A DNA stretch of 64,000 nt from Rhytidiadelphus loreus. Its lineage: Eukaryota > Streptophyta > Bryopsida > Hypnales > Hylocomiaceae. The stretch is taken from contig OX344761.1 of the NCBI GenBank assembly GCA_947034895.1, positions 73,903,839-73,967,838 of the forward strand, read 5' to 3'. The stretch's first letter is position 1; every line of letters starts with the position of its first letter. A model generated the notes under the pieces. The model did not search any database, was not told the origin of the DNA, and was given only the letters and a program-made list of their open reading frames with translations. Below, piece after piece: positions 24,278-37,442 of the stretch. The translations under genes and the position numbers were made by a program.

Positions 24278-25316
24278 TAGATGTTTGTGTGCTTGTAGGT
24301 TGTTGGCAGTGGGTTGCAACTTTACTTACATGTGGGCTAATCGTTCATATGATTTAATTGCCGAGTGGAAGAATTAGTATATAGCTAACATTATAATCTT
24401 TCATGGATTAAATTGATTGTTTGTTATAAACTCTTGAGACTAATCAAAATGGCTTCTATGCACGCAAAGTCAAGTGTCAATTGGGGTACTTAAAACAAAG
24501 TCACTTGCTTGTCGAGAAAGTTCACTTTTGCATTTGTATACATTCCAATTTCATGTGTAGGTGCCACACGATAGCCTCTTTCATGTCGTGATTCAATTGT
24601 GTTAATTTCTAAGGAATTTTGTGCATATGTCTAATTGCAATGTGTGTCATTCAACCTGTGTATGGTGATCAAGAGTTGTTTGACAATGAATACCTAAGCA
24701 AAGAGCTGTAGAATTAGTAGGTATCTATTGTAGAAATAACTTATAGTAAAGTAATGAGAAGTCTAAAGGTCATATGTACTAGTCCAATTGATGATGGAAA
24801 TGTATGATGAGATAAATTAAATAAATCTAGTTAGCATTGTTGTAAGTACAGTACCAATGTAGTGGCAAGTTGATGGATCTAATTGATATACATTGGAAAT
24901 TAAGCCTCCATATACAATGCTCCATGAGTGGAGGTAATTGGATCCAATTGGTATGTGAAATCTTCAGGTGATAAAATTAATCATTGATCATTGGAAATGA
25001 TAGTGAAACTATTTATAAAATTGTTGCATGTATCGAATAGAACATGAAGTCTGGTGGTAAGGTAGAAGGCTCTGTAATGGTGCGTGTAAGGAAAGATAGG
25101 CCTATTTGGAGAAGCCAGTGAAATCGAAAGTATGTAATTTTTTTTCATGGATAGAGAAAGAAGAGGAGTTGTTATTCCAATTTTTTTCAGAATTTTCGCA
25201 ATGAAAATGAAATTTTGGCGATTTTTACAAGGCAAAAGTGCATCAGTCACTCATCACGCACATAGACTGCAGCTGCAAAGAATATAAAAACACCAGTGAA
25301 TGCATCAAATGACAAC
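24278..25316. other. AT-rich spacer, nothing recognised
   Basis: No supported gene, structural RNA or repeat boundary was seen. The minus-strand frame at 24981-25250 is compositionally biased and not conserved with anything I recognise. Confidence 0.45.
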
Positions 25317-25320
25317 TTAA

Positions 25321-26199
25321 CCCTTTAGTGACCGTGGTTGATTTGGGAGGTGGGCGCAGTTTTTCAAGAAAATGAATTTTGTGGCCATTCTAAAGATGTA
25401 GTCTTAGATCAAACCATACAAGGTGTTTTCATAAGAGAGATTCTTCAACCTAACAAAAAATCAAATTCATCCAACGGTACAAATTGCTATAAATAAAGTA
25501 GGAGGTCCATAAATCAACCTTTTAAAGGCTAAAATTGAATTTTGGGGAGTGAAACATCTTTAAATATTTTTTAGTAAACTTTCCTCAAAAGACAAGTAGA
25601 ATAGGCATCTAACCCAAGTCGTTTCATATTTTTTCAAGCTTTATGAAATTAGTTACAATTTTTTGAAGTTCACAAAAAATGGTCATTTGTGGTCATCAAA
25701 ACGAATACCCTTCTAAAATGTGCAGATTTGGTACATTGAAGAAAGTGAAATGTACTTCTAAATCATGTTTGCTTCTAGAGCCTTGTTGGAGTTTGAGTTG
25801 CTTTCCTTAATTCTCAAAAATCAATGACTTGAATGACCCTTTAGAATTTGCGCTACGTAAATACTGATGCATAAGTTTACTTTGGGCATTCATGAGATTA
25901 CAAAGCAACACTTATGCCTTGTCAAGACATCAAGTTACAAAAAAATCTCACAATTTGGTTGATATTTTTTTATATTTTTGTTGAACACTTCCCATTTGAA
26001 GGTCCAGGCCATTTGAGTTTGCAACCTCATAGCTAATTCATCAATGCTCCAATTATCTTGAAATTGGTTTTGTTTGAAGCGCACAAAGACATTCTAATTG
26101 CGTTCTTCTTTGAGATTTTTGTGGTCAAATGTATTTTGAACAATATTAGACCGAGAGTCCAAAAATCAACCACAAAGTGGTCGACCGGTCACTAAAGGG
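25321..26199. mobile_element. Family D TTAA element
   Basis: The 879-bp element has perfect 14-bp terminal inverted repeats, CCCTTTAGTGACCG on the left and CGGTCACTAAAGGG on the right. It is flanked by TTAA at 25317-25320 and 26200-26203. The interior is AT-rich and non-coding. Part of it (from GTAGGAGGTCCATAAATC) recurs at 4723 and 26440. Confidence 0.85.
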
Positions 26200-26439
26200 T
26201 TAAAGTGTTCATGGCACTCTCTAAATCATGCAAAACATATCTTAATTCAATTTAGTTCCAACTTACAATTAAACATTACTGGATCTCATTAACTACACTT
26301 CACTTCCAATGTGAGGTACATCATCATCATTCATTCATTACTAAATACTATACATTACAATCACCTTTTCCACCCTAAAAATATTCTAGAATGAACCACT
26401 TTGGATGGGCAGTTCTCATTTCTCAACATAAAAAGTCTA

Positions 26440-26640
26440 AAGTAAGAGGTTCATAAAACGCTCATTCAAGAGTTGGTCTCCCTTTTCCATGTATTTCTTG
26501 AGAAGGAAATGTTTTTAGTATATTTTTCAGTAAAGGAAAAGTAGATGAGGAATCTAACACAAGTCATTCCATATTTTTTGAAGCATCATTGAATTAGTTA
26601 TGAATTTTCAAACATTGTTTGGCACAGGGCCCATAGTTTT
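26440..26640. repeat. Diverged family D interior fragment
   Basis: The segment repeats the block order seen at 4723 and 25498: 'taagaggttcataaaacg', 'ttttcagtaaaggaaaagtag', 'ggaatctaacacaagtcatt' and 'gaattagttatgaatttt'. No terminal repeats were found. It lies only 240 bp beyond the intact element and may be a remnant of an adjacent copy. Confidence 0.5.
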
Positions 26641-27774
26641 GATTAGTAGGCCTTGCAAACCCATACACGCGTAGTGTGAAAAAAAATTGGCTTGGCTCAA
26701 TAACTAGCACTGCTACATTTTAAAAAAAATAGAATTTGTTTCTAAATGCATCCCCTTTTAGAACTGAAATGAATGGTTCAATAAATCATTATTTCAAAAA
26801 AATTAACACTTGAGAGAAGGTAGTTCAACAACCAAGTCTTATTTTGAATATATTAATTAGGAGACCTATCCACTTAGTTAAGAATGAACCCAATGGGACT
26901 CAAAAACCATCCATTCAATTAGTAAAAACCAAGTCTTAGCATGCTTCAATGTAATCCACAATTCATTTTTTCACAATCAACTATCCATTTCAGAGCCCCT
27001 AGTGGACAGGTGCAAAAGCCTAAGCCTTTTATGAGCCCTCTCCTATAGTCAAGCCAAGAAGTAGTTAGCACGGTCATAGGTCTATTTTGCTATCCCCACA
27101 ATGGTTGGTATGTAAATGATCCAATTGACCCAACAAAGCCCAAGCAAAGCTAAAGGCAAATTGACTTTAGTAATTATAGCACTACTTAGACGAGAGAGAA
27201 CAAAAAGAAAAATTATTTTATCAAAGAATTTATCCCTAAAAGTTTATTGTATTTCAAATATAACTTGGCAATTGATTACATTGATAGAGTATGCATATAT
27301 GACAATTTGATCAACCCCCTGACAATTTGATAAGAGGGTTTAACATGAGCCAACCACTAGGACAAGACTGGAACGCCATACATTGTATCTTATATATATA
27401 GCATTGGAATTGGACTAAAATAATCTGACATTAAGTGTAGATTCTATTATTCATTCCTCAAAACAAATCCTAAAATGAAGTAGATAAGTGTCTAGAATAC
27501 AAAACAAGTGACTTTAATCACAATGCATTAGTTAAGACTTATTTGACCTTTTCCAAGGAACTAACCCCCTTTTGTTAAATTGACAAAATTTACATTACAC
27601 AAGCTAAACCAAATTTTTTCTTTCAAATACTAAACAAATTTTTTGGAAAATTATTTTCAAATTACTCTTAGTATAGAAGACAAGAATCTTATAAAACATT
27701 TCTATTTCTATTAGTTATCAAACTATATTATCCATAAAAATTTTAAATACTTAGCAAGAAATGCCAATTCTAAG
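26641..27774. other. AT-rich spacer, nothing recognised
   Basis: No gene is supported. The 64-codon frame at 27116-27310 has no recognisable features. Confidence 0.4.
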
Positions 27775-27990
27775 CATCAATTATAATAAAGTGGGCCCCT
27801 CAAATGCACCACTGACCCAAAACTGCCATCATTGCTCAATGTACATCTCCAAAATCAATATATACCTATGTGGAAGAAAAGATTTTAAAACCTCTACCAC
27901 ATAAAACTTTGACCCTTCCTAACTTTTGCATATGGTATCCCAATGTCTCAAGAAAGTCACAAGCTTAGAGGTTTAGTATATATGTCAGAT
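27775..27990. repeat. Family G dispersed repeat, copy 1
   Basis: Blocks 'aatgcaccactgaccc', 'gtacatctccaaaatcaat', 'tatacctatgtggaagaaa', and 'aacttttgcatatggtatcc' recur in the same order at 60275-60560 and, more diverged, at 60605-60885. No terminal repeats can be defined. Confidence 0.6.
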
Positions 27991-30900
27991 TGGAGAATAT
28001 TTTATGGGGGGTTATTTAGATAATATTTTCTAATTTAATGTACCCTATTGTTAAAAATAATTATAAATTTTCATTTATTATAGTACCATATATTATTTAT
28101 AATACACTTTTGAGTCCAACTTTTTTGTCCCTATATTAGATTTAAAAATTAGAACTAATAGGTGTTGTATGATTCTTTTTCCTATTACTATTTTTTTTAT
28201 CCTTTTCTTCTTTTTTCTTTATCCCTTCTCTTTCAAACTATTTTTTTATGGTTTTTGAAAACTAAAGTACAATATGTTTGGATGAATGTACTATGGCCAA
28301 ACAAATACATTCATAGACTATAAACAATGCACTATAGATTTGTCAAAGAACTTATAGCTAATCATCTACAATATATTCTAATGAATACAATGAGTACAAT
28401 AAGAGTATATTAAAGCAAAATTCATGATAGATTCTTCAAATTCTAAGTGACTTCAAAGGTTTTTACAGATATCTTTCGAGGCATCTAGAGCCCTTTATCT
28501 AAGGTTCATGATAAAACATGGTTGTTTTGCAAGCCCAAGCCTAGCTTGCAAACATATTACTTCCAAACCAAACCAAGTACTTCCACACACATGTACCTCA
28601 CAGCATTAGCCCCAAATCCAGAACATCGATCCACAGATGTCACAAGTTGACTTAGTGGGATTGAATAAGAGTCACAGATCTCATAGGTTGATTAACTTGA
28701 CTCTTCAAAATAGTTGACATGCAAGTCTATGAATTGAATGAGTGACCTTTTAACAAGTTTGCGGATGGAGTTGTTCACTTTCCTATAATATGGAAAATGG
28801 ATGGCCCTTCCATTTTGCAAGCCACATCACAACCCATTTTGCCAGACAGGTGGTGATGCTCTAATAACTTGGTAGAGCTATACTCTACCAAAATGGCCAT
28901 TGCCTCCTTCGTAGGCTATGTGGTCTCTAAAGCAAAAAGTCTAAAGTTGGCTACCTTTGCAATGGGAATCATTGGAACTCAAGGGCGTACTCTCGGTTCT
29001 CTAGACACTTGCCCCTTTTGATGGTTCTCTCATGCATTTTTCTCTTGTTTTTTGGTGGCACTAGCATTGAAGGTGTGACAACTATGCTTGAGGATGATGT
29101 TTTGTCAAGAGTGTACTTTGTTTTTGACATGGTCATGGTTGCATTATGTATCATACTTGGTTTATTGTTAGCAAAGATTGTTCTAGCATTGACACTCCTC
29201 AACAAAATTGGCTAATCAATTTAAGAACAAGAGTAAGGACACTTTGCCATGATTGGTTGGAGCAAGAGCGATTGGAAAGAGTCATTATTTGACTCTTCAA
29301 ATTCTAACATTGAGGAAGACATGGCAATTTGAGATGAGTTTTTTGTTTTACAAAGAGATATGGAATATTGTTTGCATGTTTTACAATCACTAGTAGAAAA
29401 ACAATTTGACAAATCAATTAGGAAGAGTTATAGCTCTCTTTGTAGTAAACCATGCATGAGAAGTTCGATGAGAAGAATGAACCCTTTTTGCAAGAGTCAT
29501 ACAAATTTGTCATGATTAATTACATCAAAGAAGTGAGACTTAGTTACCTTAGTATTTTTCAATGCTTCCTTAGAACTGTTAGGCAACAAGACCTAGTTTT
29601 GACACTTGAAGCATTGAGCGCAATTCCTATTGTTTACTGGCTAATTTTTTAAATTATTGTCATAGAGATTCAAAAACACAACTAAGTGTGCATTATTTAA
29701 ATATTGTATGACATAAGTTCTAATGTTTAATTACATTCTCAAATTTAATATGTATTGCTCATCATCAAAGTTTGTATTTATGTCCTGGTTGAATGAACTT
29801 AGTTTGCCCTTGTTGCTCGTTATAATCTCTTTGCACACTAAATAGATGTAAATATAGCCTTTTGCATTGTAGTTTAACGTACAAAGTCTACATTACTCAA
29901 CCTAGAGGTTTTATCAAGCTTGTTTGGAAAAAACAGTTTATTTTTGCTTCAAATTGATCTATAGACTTGAACCATCTGCTTGTGAATGGAAGAAGATTAC
30001 AATGTAAATGCCCTCTTGTACTTGTAATCTATTGATAGGCATTAGAAGAGATTTGGGACAAGGGATGGCTGTTTAAGGCATGTTCCTCTGCAGTGAGTAA
30101 ACAATCTGCTATCAAATTATTAATTTTTAAAATTAAATAATTGTTTTTAAAAATTTAAAATTTTTAAATATTAAATTATTTTAAATTTAAATTAAATTAA
30201 GTTTCTTAAATTAAATTTTATTATTTAAGGGGGCAAAATTTTGGCCATATCAAACCGTTGCAACGCTAGAGTGCCCTTATTCCCCACCATCTAAGAACTC
30301 TCAACCCTCTAGAACCCCAAAATCTCCTCTAATGATGTTGGATACCTCTTCCTAGAATATAAATACCTAAATATTCATTCAATTTGTAGTACAAATACAA
30401 TCACTTTCTTTCCATAATGGAATGAATGAGAAGGGCTTTGCCAAAATTGACTTCTAAACATTGGCCATAAAACTAGAAACACAAAGCAAGTGTTGGGGAA
30501 GAGATAGTGACCAAAAAAACAAACATTCTTGATAGAGGTGTCTTGGAACTACATAACTAGTCTTGCAATTCCATCAACAAATTGAAACATTCTTCAATGA
30601 ATTTAGTTGGAATTTAGTTAGAAGATGAGTTAAGAGTTGCTAACTTACATACCTTAACTTGCATGCATTGCGCCTCTAGTCTTCAAGCAACTACCTATAT
30701 ATGTTATTTACAAGCATCATCCTCTTCAGTATTGCTTCTTTAAGTGTACAAGCAGATTACTTTACGGATTCTTGGTAACTAGAGGGAATGGTCTAAATTA
30801 ACATAGATTGAATGCTTGCCTAGATTTCTAGAACTTCCAAATAAACCAAACAAAAGAACAATTGCTATCCATACTTACAATACATGAGCTATAATACCTT

Positions 30901-33297
30901 TATATATGGGGAGATTGTTTTCTAGGGATCTATCAACTATGTAGTAATTAGGTACACTATTAGGACTACCTAATGCTTTATGGACTTGTTAGTTTTGTAA
31001 ATTGCAAGCTCTTAATTGTCAGAGTCTCTCTTTCCTATCCCTTGGATCTAAACCCATCACTATAGAATTCAAGTAATTAGATCGTCTACAATTGAGCACT
31101 ACAGAACTAGCCAGTTGAGTTGCATTCACTTGATATACTTAGATGCACAAACAAGTTGCTTGAAAAAACACAATGAAACCCATTAAGGATCGGCCTCATC
31201 CTAGAGTTTATCAAATAAAGCACAAACATACTTGTAGTAGGTTGTCGCACACTCCGGCGCTTACAAGCTCTCTAAAATGTCACACCTTGTAGCCATCGGG
31301 CACATGAACAACAAGTTCATATTATTCAGGAAAAGTATAACCATATTCAACGGATAAGGTAGAGAAGACAACTAAACATTCAACTTAGGAACGGTAACAA
31401 CTACGGTAATACAATAACACCACAATTCCTATCTTGGAGGTGTAAGTAGTACATGTATATGTATGTATGTATATATATAAGAGTTGGTTTTACTATAAAA
31501 CTAGCAATACCGCAATAATCAAAAGACTCCAAAAATCAAGAAAAAATTTAAAAAATCATCAAGAGTGTATCGTGTTAGTAATAGCCAAAAATTCTTGAAA
31601 CAAGCAATAGAATAGACCATTGCCCAATCGGAAGCAACTTCTAAACATCCATATGGAGCTTGAATAAGTCGTCCTTGACTTCTTTAAGATCCTACTATAT
31701 TGTTTGTAATGCTAATTGTATAAATTGGTGATCCTTCGCTAGGACTTGGGCTAGGGCTAAATTGCTTTGCTTCTTTTGGTTCTCCGTGTAATCCACTATA
31801 AATAGGGATTCTACACTACCAATAAAGGTTTTCAAATGGTTGATAGCCTAATACTATCGGGCACCTTTGGATCATCAAGATGGTACTCCACACTATCCCA
31901 CACTATTGTGAACTTGCACTTTGGTGTGGGAGACAACTCTCTCTCTCTCTAGTCATCTGTCTCAAATTTCCTATCACTTTGGGCAAAAACCTTTTAAATA
32001 GAGTCATAATCTAGCAAAGCGTATAAAGGTTAGAAGTACGTAAAAACTACAAAGTATGGAATACTAATTGTAGGTCGAGTCTACAATAGTGCAACGAGAC
32101 TCTATGGGAGGCAAGTTGTACAAGTGGGCAACTCCCCAATGAACCCGCTACCCTCCCCTTCCCAAACCAAGCATTCTTCCTCGCCCCTGAACCAAACATT
32201 GGATTCTCCCTTCCCAAAATAGACTTTTTTCCCCTCCGGATCTAGATCTGGGTTTTTTGAGGGTAAGTTTTATATATGGGTACTTAAAAGGATAGCCAAA
32301 CTAAAACACTATCATTTTAAAACTCATTTAATGTGTCCTAGAAATTACATTTTTTCACTTTACATGAATTTAATGACAAATTCTTGAGAAAGTTATAATA
32401 CTCCATTTGAAATACTATTGAGCAAGAAAATTTGAACAATTTTGGTATTCTTTTTTATTCCTTTGTTCCTCCAAAGGAATATTGTCCCAAAACCACATTT
32501 GAAATAAAAGGAACAATCTGGAATACCAATTTATAGCAAAGTAGTTTATAAATATGAAATCTAACTAAAATAATATTTGAATCATATATATATATATATA
32601 TATATAATTTTAAATCTTAATTTGATGAATTTATATATTTTCTTATTTATAAAAAACTTCAAAGAGTACATATTTTTACACAATCTAAAAAGGCTATGAT
32701 TTCACAACATCTTCGTTCTAAAAGGAAATGATATACACAAATACAAACTGAATAAGGTGCATGACTATTTTTTTTAATCAAAAACCTTAAATACATAAGT
32801 AATTTCATTATTCTAATGTGACCATGTATTGAATATGATAAATTAGAAGAAAAAAAAATTTGAATTTGACCTATATAACACATAATTGTTGTATACCAAC
32901 ATAATGTTTATAACACCATGGGATTTTTATAAATTTTTAGTATTTTTTTTCATTTTTGGAAGAACATTTTTCTAAAATGTCCAAGAAAGGATGTAGGTTG
33001 TTGATGTGTTCATTGTCTCTTCTCATTTGTGTGTGCTCCTCCTTCTCCAGGTATGGCGTGCTTGGTAAATGTACTCCTCCTGTCTTCCTCATTGTGCTTT
33101 TGACTGTGTTTTATTTTTCCGTATTGCATTGAAATTTTCGAGCAAGATTTGTAAATGTGTCTGATTATATTTGTTTGGGAAAGTGAAGTTGGCACATTGA
33201 GATTATACTGCTGAAATGTCCATTTGTACCTAGATTGCGGCATTGTACAGTCTACGATAAACTTCTTGCACGCACCTAGCTTCAAATGGTGGAACAC
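27991..33297. other. Gene-poor AT-rich region with a weakly open stretch at 28.9-29.65 kb
   Basis: No gene, tRNA or transposon boundary can be supported. Around 28900-29650 the base composition is less biased and short frames occur on both strands (29009-29215 plus, hydrophobic; 29221-29412 minus; 29452-29652 plus). None links into a splice model or resembles a known family, so an old pseudogene or transposon coding relic is only a possibility. Simple repeats: GTAT/TA at about 31453-31480 and (TA)n at 32586-32606. Confidence 0.4.
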
Positions 33298-33299
33298 TA

Positions 33300-33602
33300 C
33301 ACTAAAAAGGGTATTTAGTGTTGGATTACATTTAGTGTACTTACCACCCTACTCCACACAACACTAAATCTGAACTTTGTGGGAATTAGTGTAATATTAG
33401 ACTTCAATGCATACCATAGAGTACATTTAGATTTACCAGATTTCAGATTTCAGATTTGCCTTAGAGTACAGATTTCAGATTTACCATAGGGTACATTTAG
33501 TGTTAGAAATTAGATTTAATGTTATTTACTTTAGTAGGGTTAATGATATTTAGTGTCAAGGTTTGTAAATAGTGTTGCTAACACTAAATATCCTTTTTAG
33601 TG
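33300..33602. mobile_element. Short MITE with CACTAAAAAGG ends and TA flanks
   Basis: The element begins CACTAAAAAGGGTATTTAG and ends CTAAATATCCTTTTTAGTG, with TA on both sides (33298-33299 and 33603-33604). It contains internal tandem words (ATTTAGTGTT; CAGATTTACCATAG-like). A truncated relative opens the window. TA flanks favour a Tc1/mariner-type origin. The CACTA start could instead suggest CACTA, but no 3-bp duplication is present. Confidence 0.65.
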
Positions 33603-34149
33603 TAATGAAACAACTCATGAGATTGTCTCTTGCACTAATGATCTATAAAGAAATTAGTGATTTCATTACAAGAAATTTGAGCCCTCACAAAGGCCGCAAG
33701 TGTTGAAGGGATTCAATGCGTTTATAGTGAAAAATCATTGTTTTTTAATTTATTCTGCAGAATTTAACATGGTACTACTTGTGCTACATCTATGCCACGT
33801 GAACACCACATCAAACTACAAAAAAATTTAATTTAATTATTTTTTTCATTATATATATATATATAGTAGTTTGTATTTGCACTATAGGGCTATTGAAAAT
33901 GAACTCTTAACAACCTTTCCAAGGGCTCAAAATTTTCCTAATGCATAAGAGTAACAACTTAACTATGACATTTAAATTTTGGAGGTCACATAGTGCAAGT
34001 AACTAAGGTTCCTTCTTCTAAATTTTGGTAAGAATTAATTGCTCAAGGGTCCTTCCTATAAATTTTGGTAATGCCTAAGTGTGTTTGATTTCTTCCTGTT
34101 GCACTAGAATTGTTGAGCTAAAGACTCCATTTGAAGAGATTTCAGGATT

Positions 34150-34418
34150 TTAAGGGCCGTTTCAGGGCCGTTCCCGGCGCTGTTCCTCCGGCAGTAAAAG
34201 AACGCCGCTGTCAGGTGTTGTTTTTTTTGAAAAAATAAAAATAAAAAAAATTTAAGTCCTTAAACTGAGAAACAAAATTTTATTTTATTTTGTTTTTCGA
34301 AAAATCTGACCTGGCCGTCTCTCGGCCAGGTCAGCACAGGTCGGGAACAACGGATATCGGCGGTTCTCGGGGGGGGGTCGAGTTGGGAACTCACAACCCT
34401 CCCCGAGAGCCAAATCAC
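34150..34418. mobile_element. Diverged family E copy
   Basis: It has the same architecture as 21724-22040: 'gggccgtttcagggccgttccc' and 'gttcctccggcag' on the left, a poly-A/T core, then 'ctgacctggccg..tctcggcc' and 'gttgggaactcacaaccct'. The diagnostic CATTAGATGGG ends have decayed. Its right end abuts the family F element at 34419. Confidence 0.6.
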
Positions 34419-34968
34419 ATGTAAGGTAAACTAGCCTATGACAGGCATAATGGCTGGTTTGCCATGTTCACATTTTTGAAAAAAATTAAATTTTTTTCTA
34501 TATGAAGATAAACATGAGGAATGCAAAGAGCAACTGAAATTTTATTTTTTGGACAAAAAATGAATTTTTTATGAATTTTTGAAGTCTGCTGTGTAGTTGG
34601 CTTAAAAGAGTCTGTAGACTACCCCAAATCAGCAGAAAAGTGTTTCCATGATGGTCATCTAACCACCTAATGCAGTCAAAACATTTTCTAACATGGCTCC
34701 AAGATTTCCTAATATGGACATGACATGAAAGAATTACAAAATAACTTTTTACTACCAGTTTACACTGAAAATGGATAAGTGTCCTAAGACAGTTACCAAT
34801 AACTTCATGACCATTTCCCAAGGCTTTGATTATGGCCACAAATTAATCAAATGCAGTTCTAACCCCATTTATTGGAAAAAGTTTGTCATGGGTTGATTTA
34901 AGACTGTAATGGGTAGTTCTCTAGGAGCCTGTCATAGGAGATTTGCCTGTCATAGGCTGGTTTACATT
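34419..34968. mobile_element. Family F inverted-repeat element, copy 2
   Basis: Ends: GTAAACTAGCCTATGACAGG on the left and CCTGTCATAGGCTGGTTTAC on the right. The interior aligns by eye with 681-1213 throughout. It lies immediately against the family E copy, suggesting that one inserted at the edge of the other. A 113-codon minus-strand frame (34498-34839) lies wholly inside and is not a gene. Confidence 0.75.
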
Positions 34969-35410
34969 AATGCCTATGAGTCGAGCATTGTACATTTTTG
35001 CACAAACTATATCAGATGAACCCTCATAGCATTCTTTTCAAATATTGTTTCCAATTTCTTTAAACACTTCAATTTTTTTAAATGAACCTTTTATTGCAAT
35101 TTGAATTTGAGGGCTACCCTTTATCTATAGTCTTAAATATAAAACGATATGAAATTTTTGTTTATAATATGATGTTCCATAGCGCAATATACATACATAA
35201 TAAAATTTTGGATTTTTCAAGGATATTCCATGTTTTATATCAAGATTTAAGAACAAAAAACAAAGTTGTTAAAATACACAACATCAATATTAGGTTTTCG
35301 TAAGCAAAATCTACTATAAAATCAAAACATAAATTAAATGACTATAGTTTTGATTATAAGTTATATGGCTACATATGGTCCATAGATCATATCCATATGT
35401 TTCATTTTGT
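34969..35410. other. AT-rich spacer
   Basis: No supported feature. Confidence 0.4.
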
Positions 35411-35413
35411 TAA

Positions 35414-36721
35414 CCCTTAACCCCAAAATGACCTTGAGGACAGAATGTGTCCTTGACCAATTTTTGAAGTTAAATAAAACCTTACTAAATTAATTTTTTT
35501 AGTAGTTTATATTTTTGAAAAAATCATTTTTGAAGTCTAGTTTTAGCTTCAAAAATCTAATTTTGAAAATGAATGATTATGATTTTTCTATTCAAGATTT
35601 TGTGCACAGGTGTCCATTGCAATCTTGACTTTTTGTAGTGTTGAGGGCTCTTGGGAATGAGTCTCAAATACACTAGATTTTTAAGAAAAAATCACATTAG
35701 AAATTAGAGTATATTTTGAGAAGTCATAAATTGATTGGGGTTATGCATGTTAGGCCCTTTAACCTTATATTTTTTTGGTGTCCAACTTTTTAGATTTGAC
35801 ATGTGAAAAGAAGATTGAAAGACTTCAAATCACTTTCACAGTTTTAACACCCTCATGATCAAACACTATAATCTTTCAATCCATAAGAGATATTGTTGTG
35901 TTTTCTTTTCTAATGTGATCTCTAACATGTCTAGATTGATTTTATATGGTTACAATTCAAAAAAACATGATACAACTTATCAAAATGTTGGCTTTTTGTT
36001 CAATTTAGAACAAATTTGAAGAAGCTCGGGAAATTCCAGGGTCATTTTGGGGTTAAAGGACCAATTGCAAATTGTGTTTTTTGGCAACATGGTGATTTTG
36101 GGCAGTTTACTATGAATGGATTTTTCTTCTTCTTTGAAATCTTCATACAAAATGTGATCGAATGAGGTTTTTCTTTTAAGTCCCAACAATTTTCATACTA
36201 CAAATGGATTTTTTTTTCCTTTGAAATCTTCATATAAAATGTGATCAGATGAGGTTTTTCTTTCAAGTCCCAACAATTTTCATAACTTTAACTACATGGT
36301 TAAAAAGTTGTTGTATGATATGTAGTTTTTTCTTAAACCACAATCTGGGTAGATTAGAAAAAATTAGGTTTTTCATAAATAAAAATTTGAAATTAATTTT
36401 CTCTCTCTCTCTCTCTATATATATGTAGAAAGCTTTTAATCATTCCATTTTGATTAATGAGATGAAAATTATGAAGAGTTTTAGTTTGCAAATAAGTATG
36501 GCATCTAAAGCTAGAGAACCAATTTCAAATTTGTATTTCTTAAAAAAGTGATTTTTAAATAAAAATTTTGGGTTGCCTAGGCTACCCACTCATTGTTGAA
36601 AATAACATATCATGCAATAACTTTTTAATTATGTAGTCAAAAGTTATGAAAATTGTTGGGCCTTTCCTTGGATACACATTGTGTGAAATTTGCCAAAAAA
36701 TAGTATTTGGTCCTTTAGGAG
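35414..36721. mobile_element. Family B-like TTAA element split by a family C element
   Basis: The outer element is flanked by TTAA at 35410-35413 and 36722-36725. Its left end CCCTTAAAGGACCAA is interrupted after CCC by the family C element, and its right end reads TTGGTCCTTTAGGAG. Excising family C plus one TTAA leaves about 672 bp. Both halves carry the block found at the right end of intact family B copies (a 'tttttggcaacatgg' complement and 'caacaattttcata'), so this copy looks like an inverted-repeat rearrangement. Confidence 0.7.
35421..36052. mobile_element. Family C TTAA element nested in the family B-like element
   Basis: The 632-bp element begins CCCCAAAATGACCTTG and ends CAGGGTCATTTTGGGG, with TTAA on both sides (35417-35420 and 36053-36056). 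Removing it and one TTAA restores TTAACCCTTAAAGGACC, the end sequence also seen (reversed) at 24261-24277. No coding capacity. Confidence 0.88.
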
Positions 36722-36725
36722 TTAA

Positions 36726-37411
36726 CTTGCAAAGTGTGATAAGAAAATAGTACAAGTGTTTTGGAAATATGCTACAAAGTGTGATAAAAAAATACTATAG
36801 TATAAGGGTTTTTTTTTTGCAATTACCTATACTACATCTTTGTATCTCTTCTATATATTTGTTGTAGATGAGATTCTTCAGATTGGTTGCAAAGTACATT
36901 GGTTGCAAAGTACATAGATTGTGCAAGTTAATAACTCGGTTAATGAAGCAGTTGTTGCTCTATTTCAGAAGAAGGGTTGTTCAACCACAACTTTCCAAAA
37001 AACCCAATGAAAAGTGATGAGTTTTTTTAAACAAGCAATGAAAGTCGAGACATTTGATGCTTTAGGAGTATCAATTCAAGGTGAGTTTAGTATTCTATAC
37101 AAGCTACCCTACGTCCTCAACTTTGAAAATTTGCAAAATATTACTAAAAACATCAAGAATATTACAAAACATCTTGGGTTGCATTTTCTCTTGAGTTCAC
37201 CAACAATCTCATCAATTTTTTGAAGTCCTTGGACCTTTGAGATAGTGGGACCCACAAAGTGTTACTTTTAAGGTGTTTCTACCTCATTTGGGACCAACAT
37301 AGATTTTTTGGTCTCAAGTCATGTTGTTCATGTGGCTATGGTTTGTACGATAGAGACACCATCTTATACCATTTTAAACTATATTTTTCTATTTGTATAT
37401 CATAGTTCTTT
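36726..37411. other. AT-rich spacer
   Basis: No supported gene. A short duplicated phrase (AGATTGGTTGCAAAGTACAT and TTGGTTGCAAAGTACAT) occurs at about 36879-36915. Confidence 0.4.
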
Positions 37412-37442
37412 ATTTTTATTATTATTATTATTATTATTATTA
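37412..37442. repeat. (ATT)n microsatellite
   Basis: About ten ATT units mark a sharp change from AT-rich spacer to a GC-richer stretch that leads to the DCTPP1-like gene. Confidence 0.85.

Noticed and set aside
28900..29652. Possible degraded gene in the less AT-rich patch
   Set aside because: Short frames on both strands do not join into one model and resemble no family I know.
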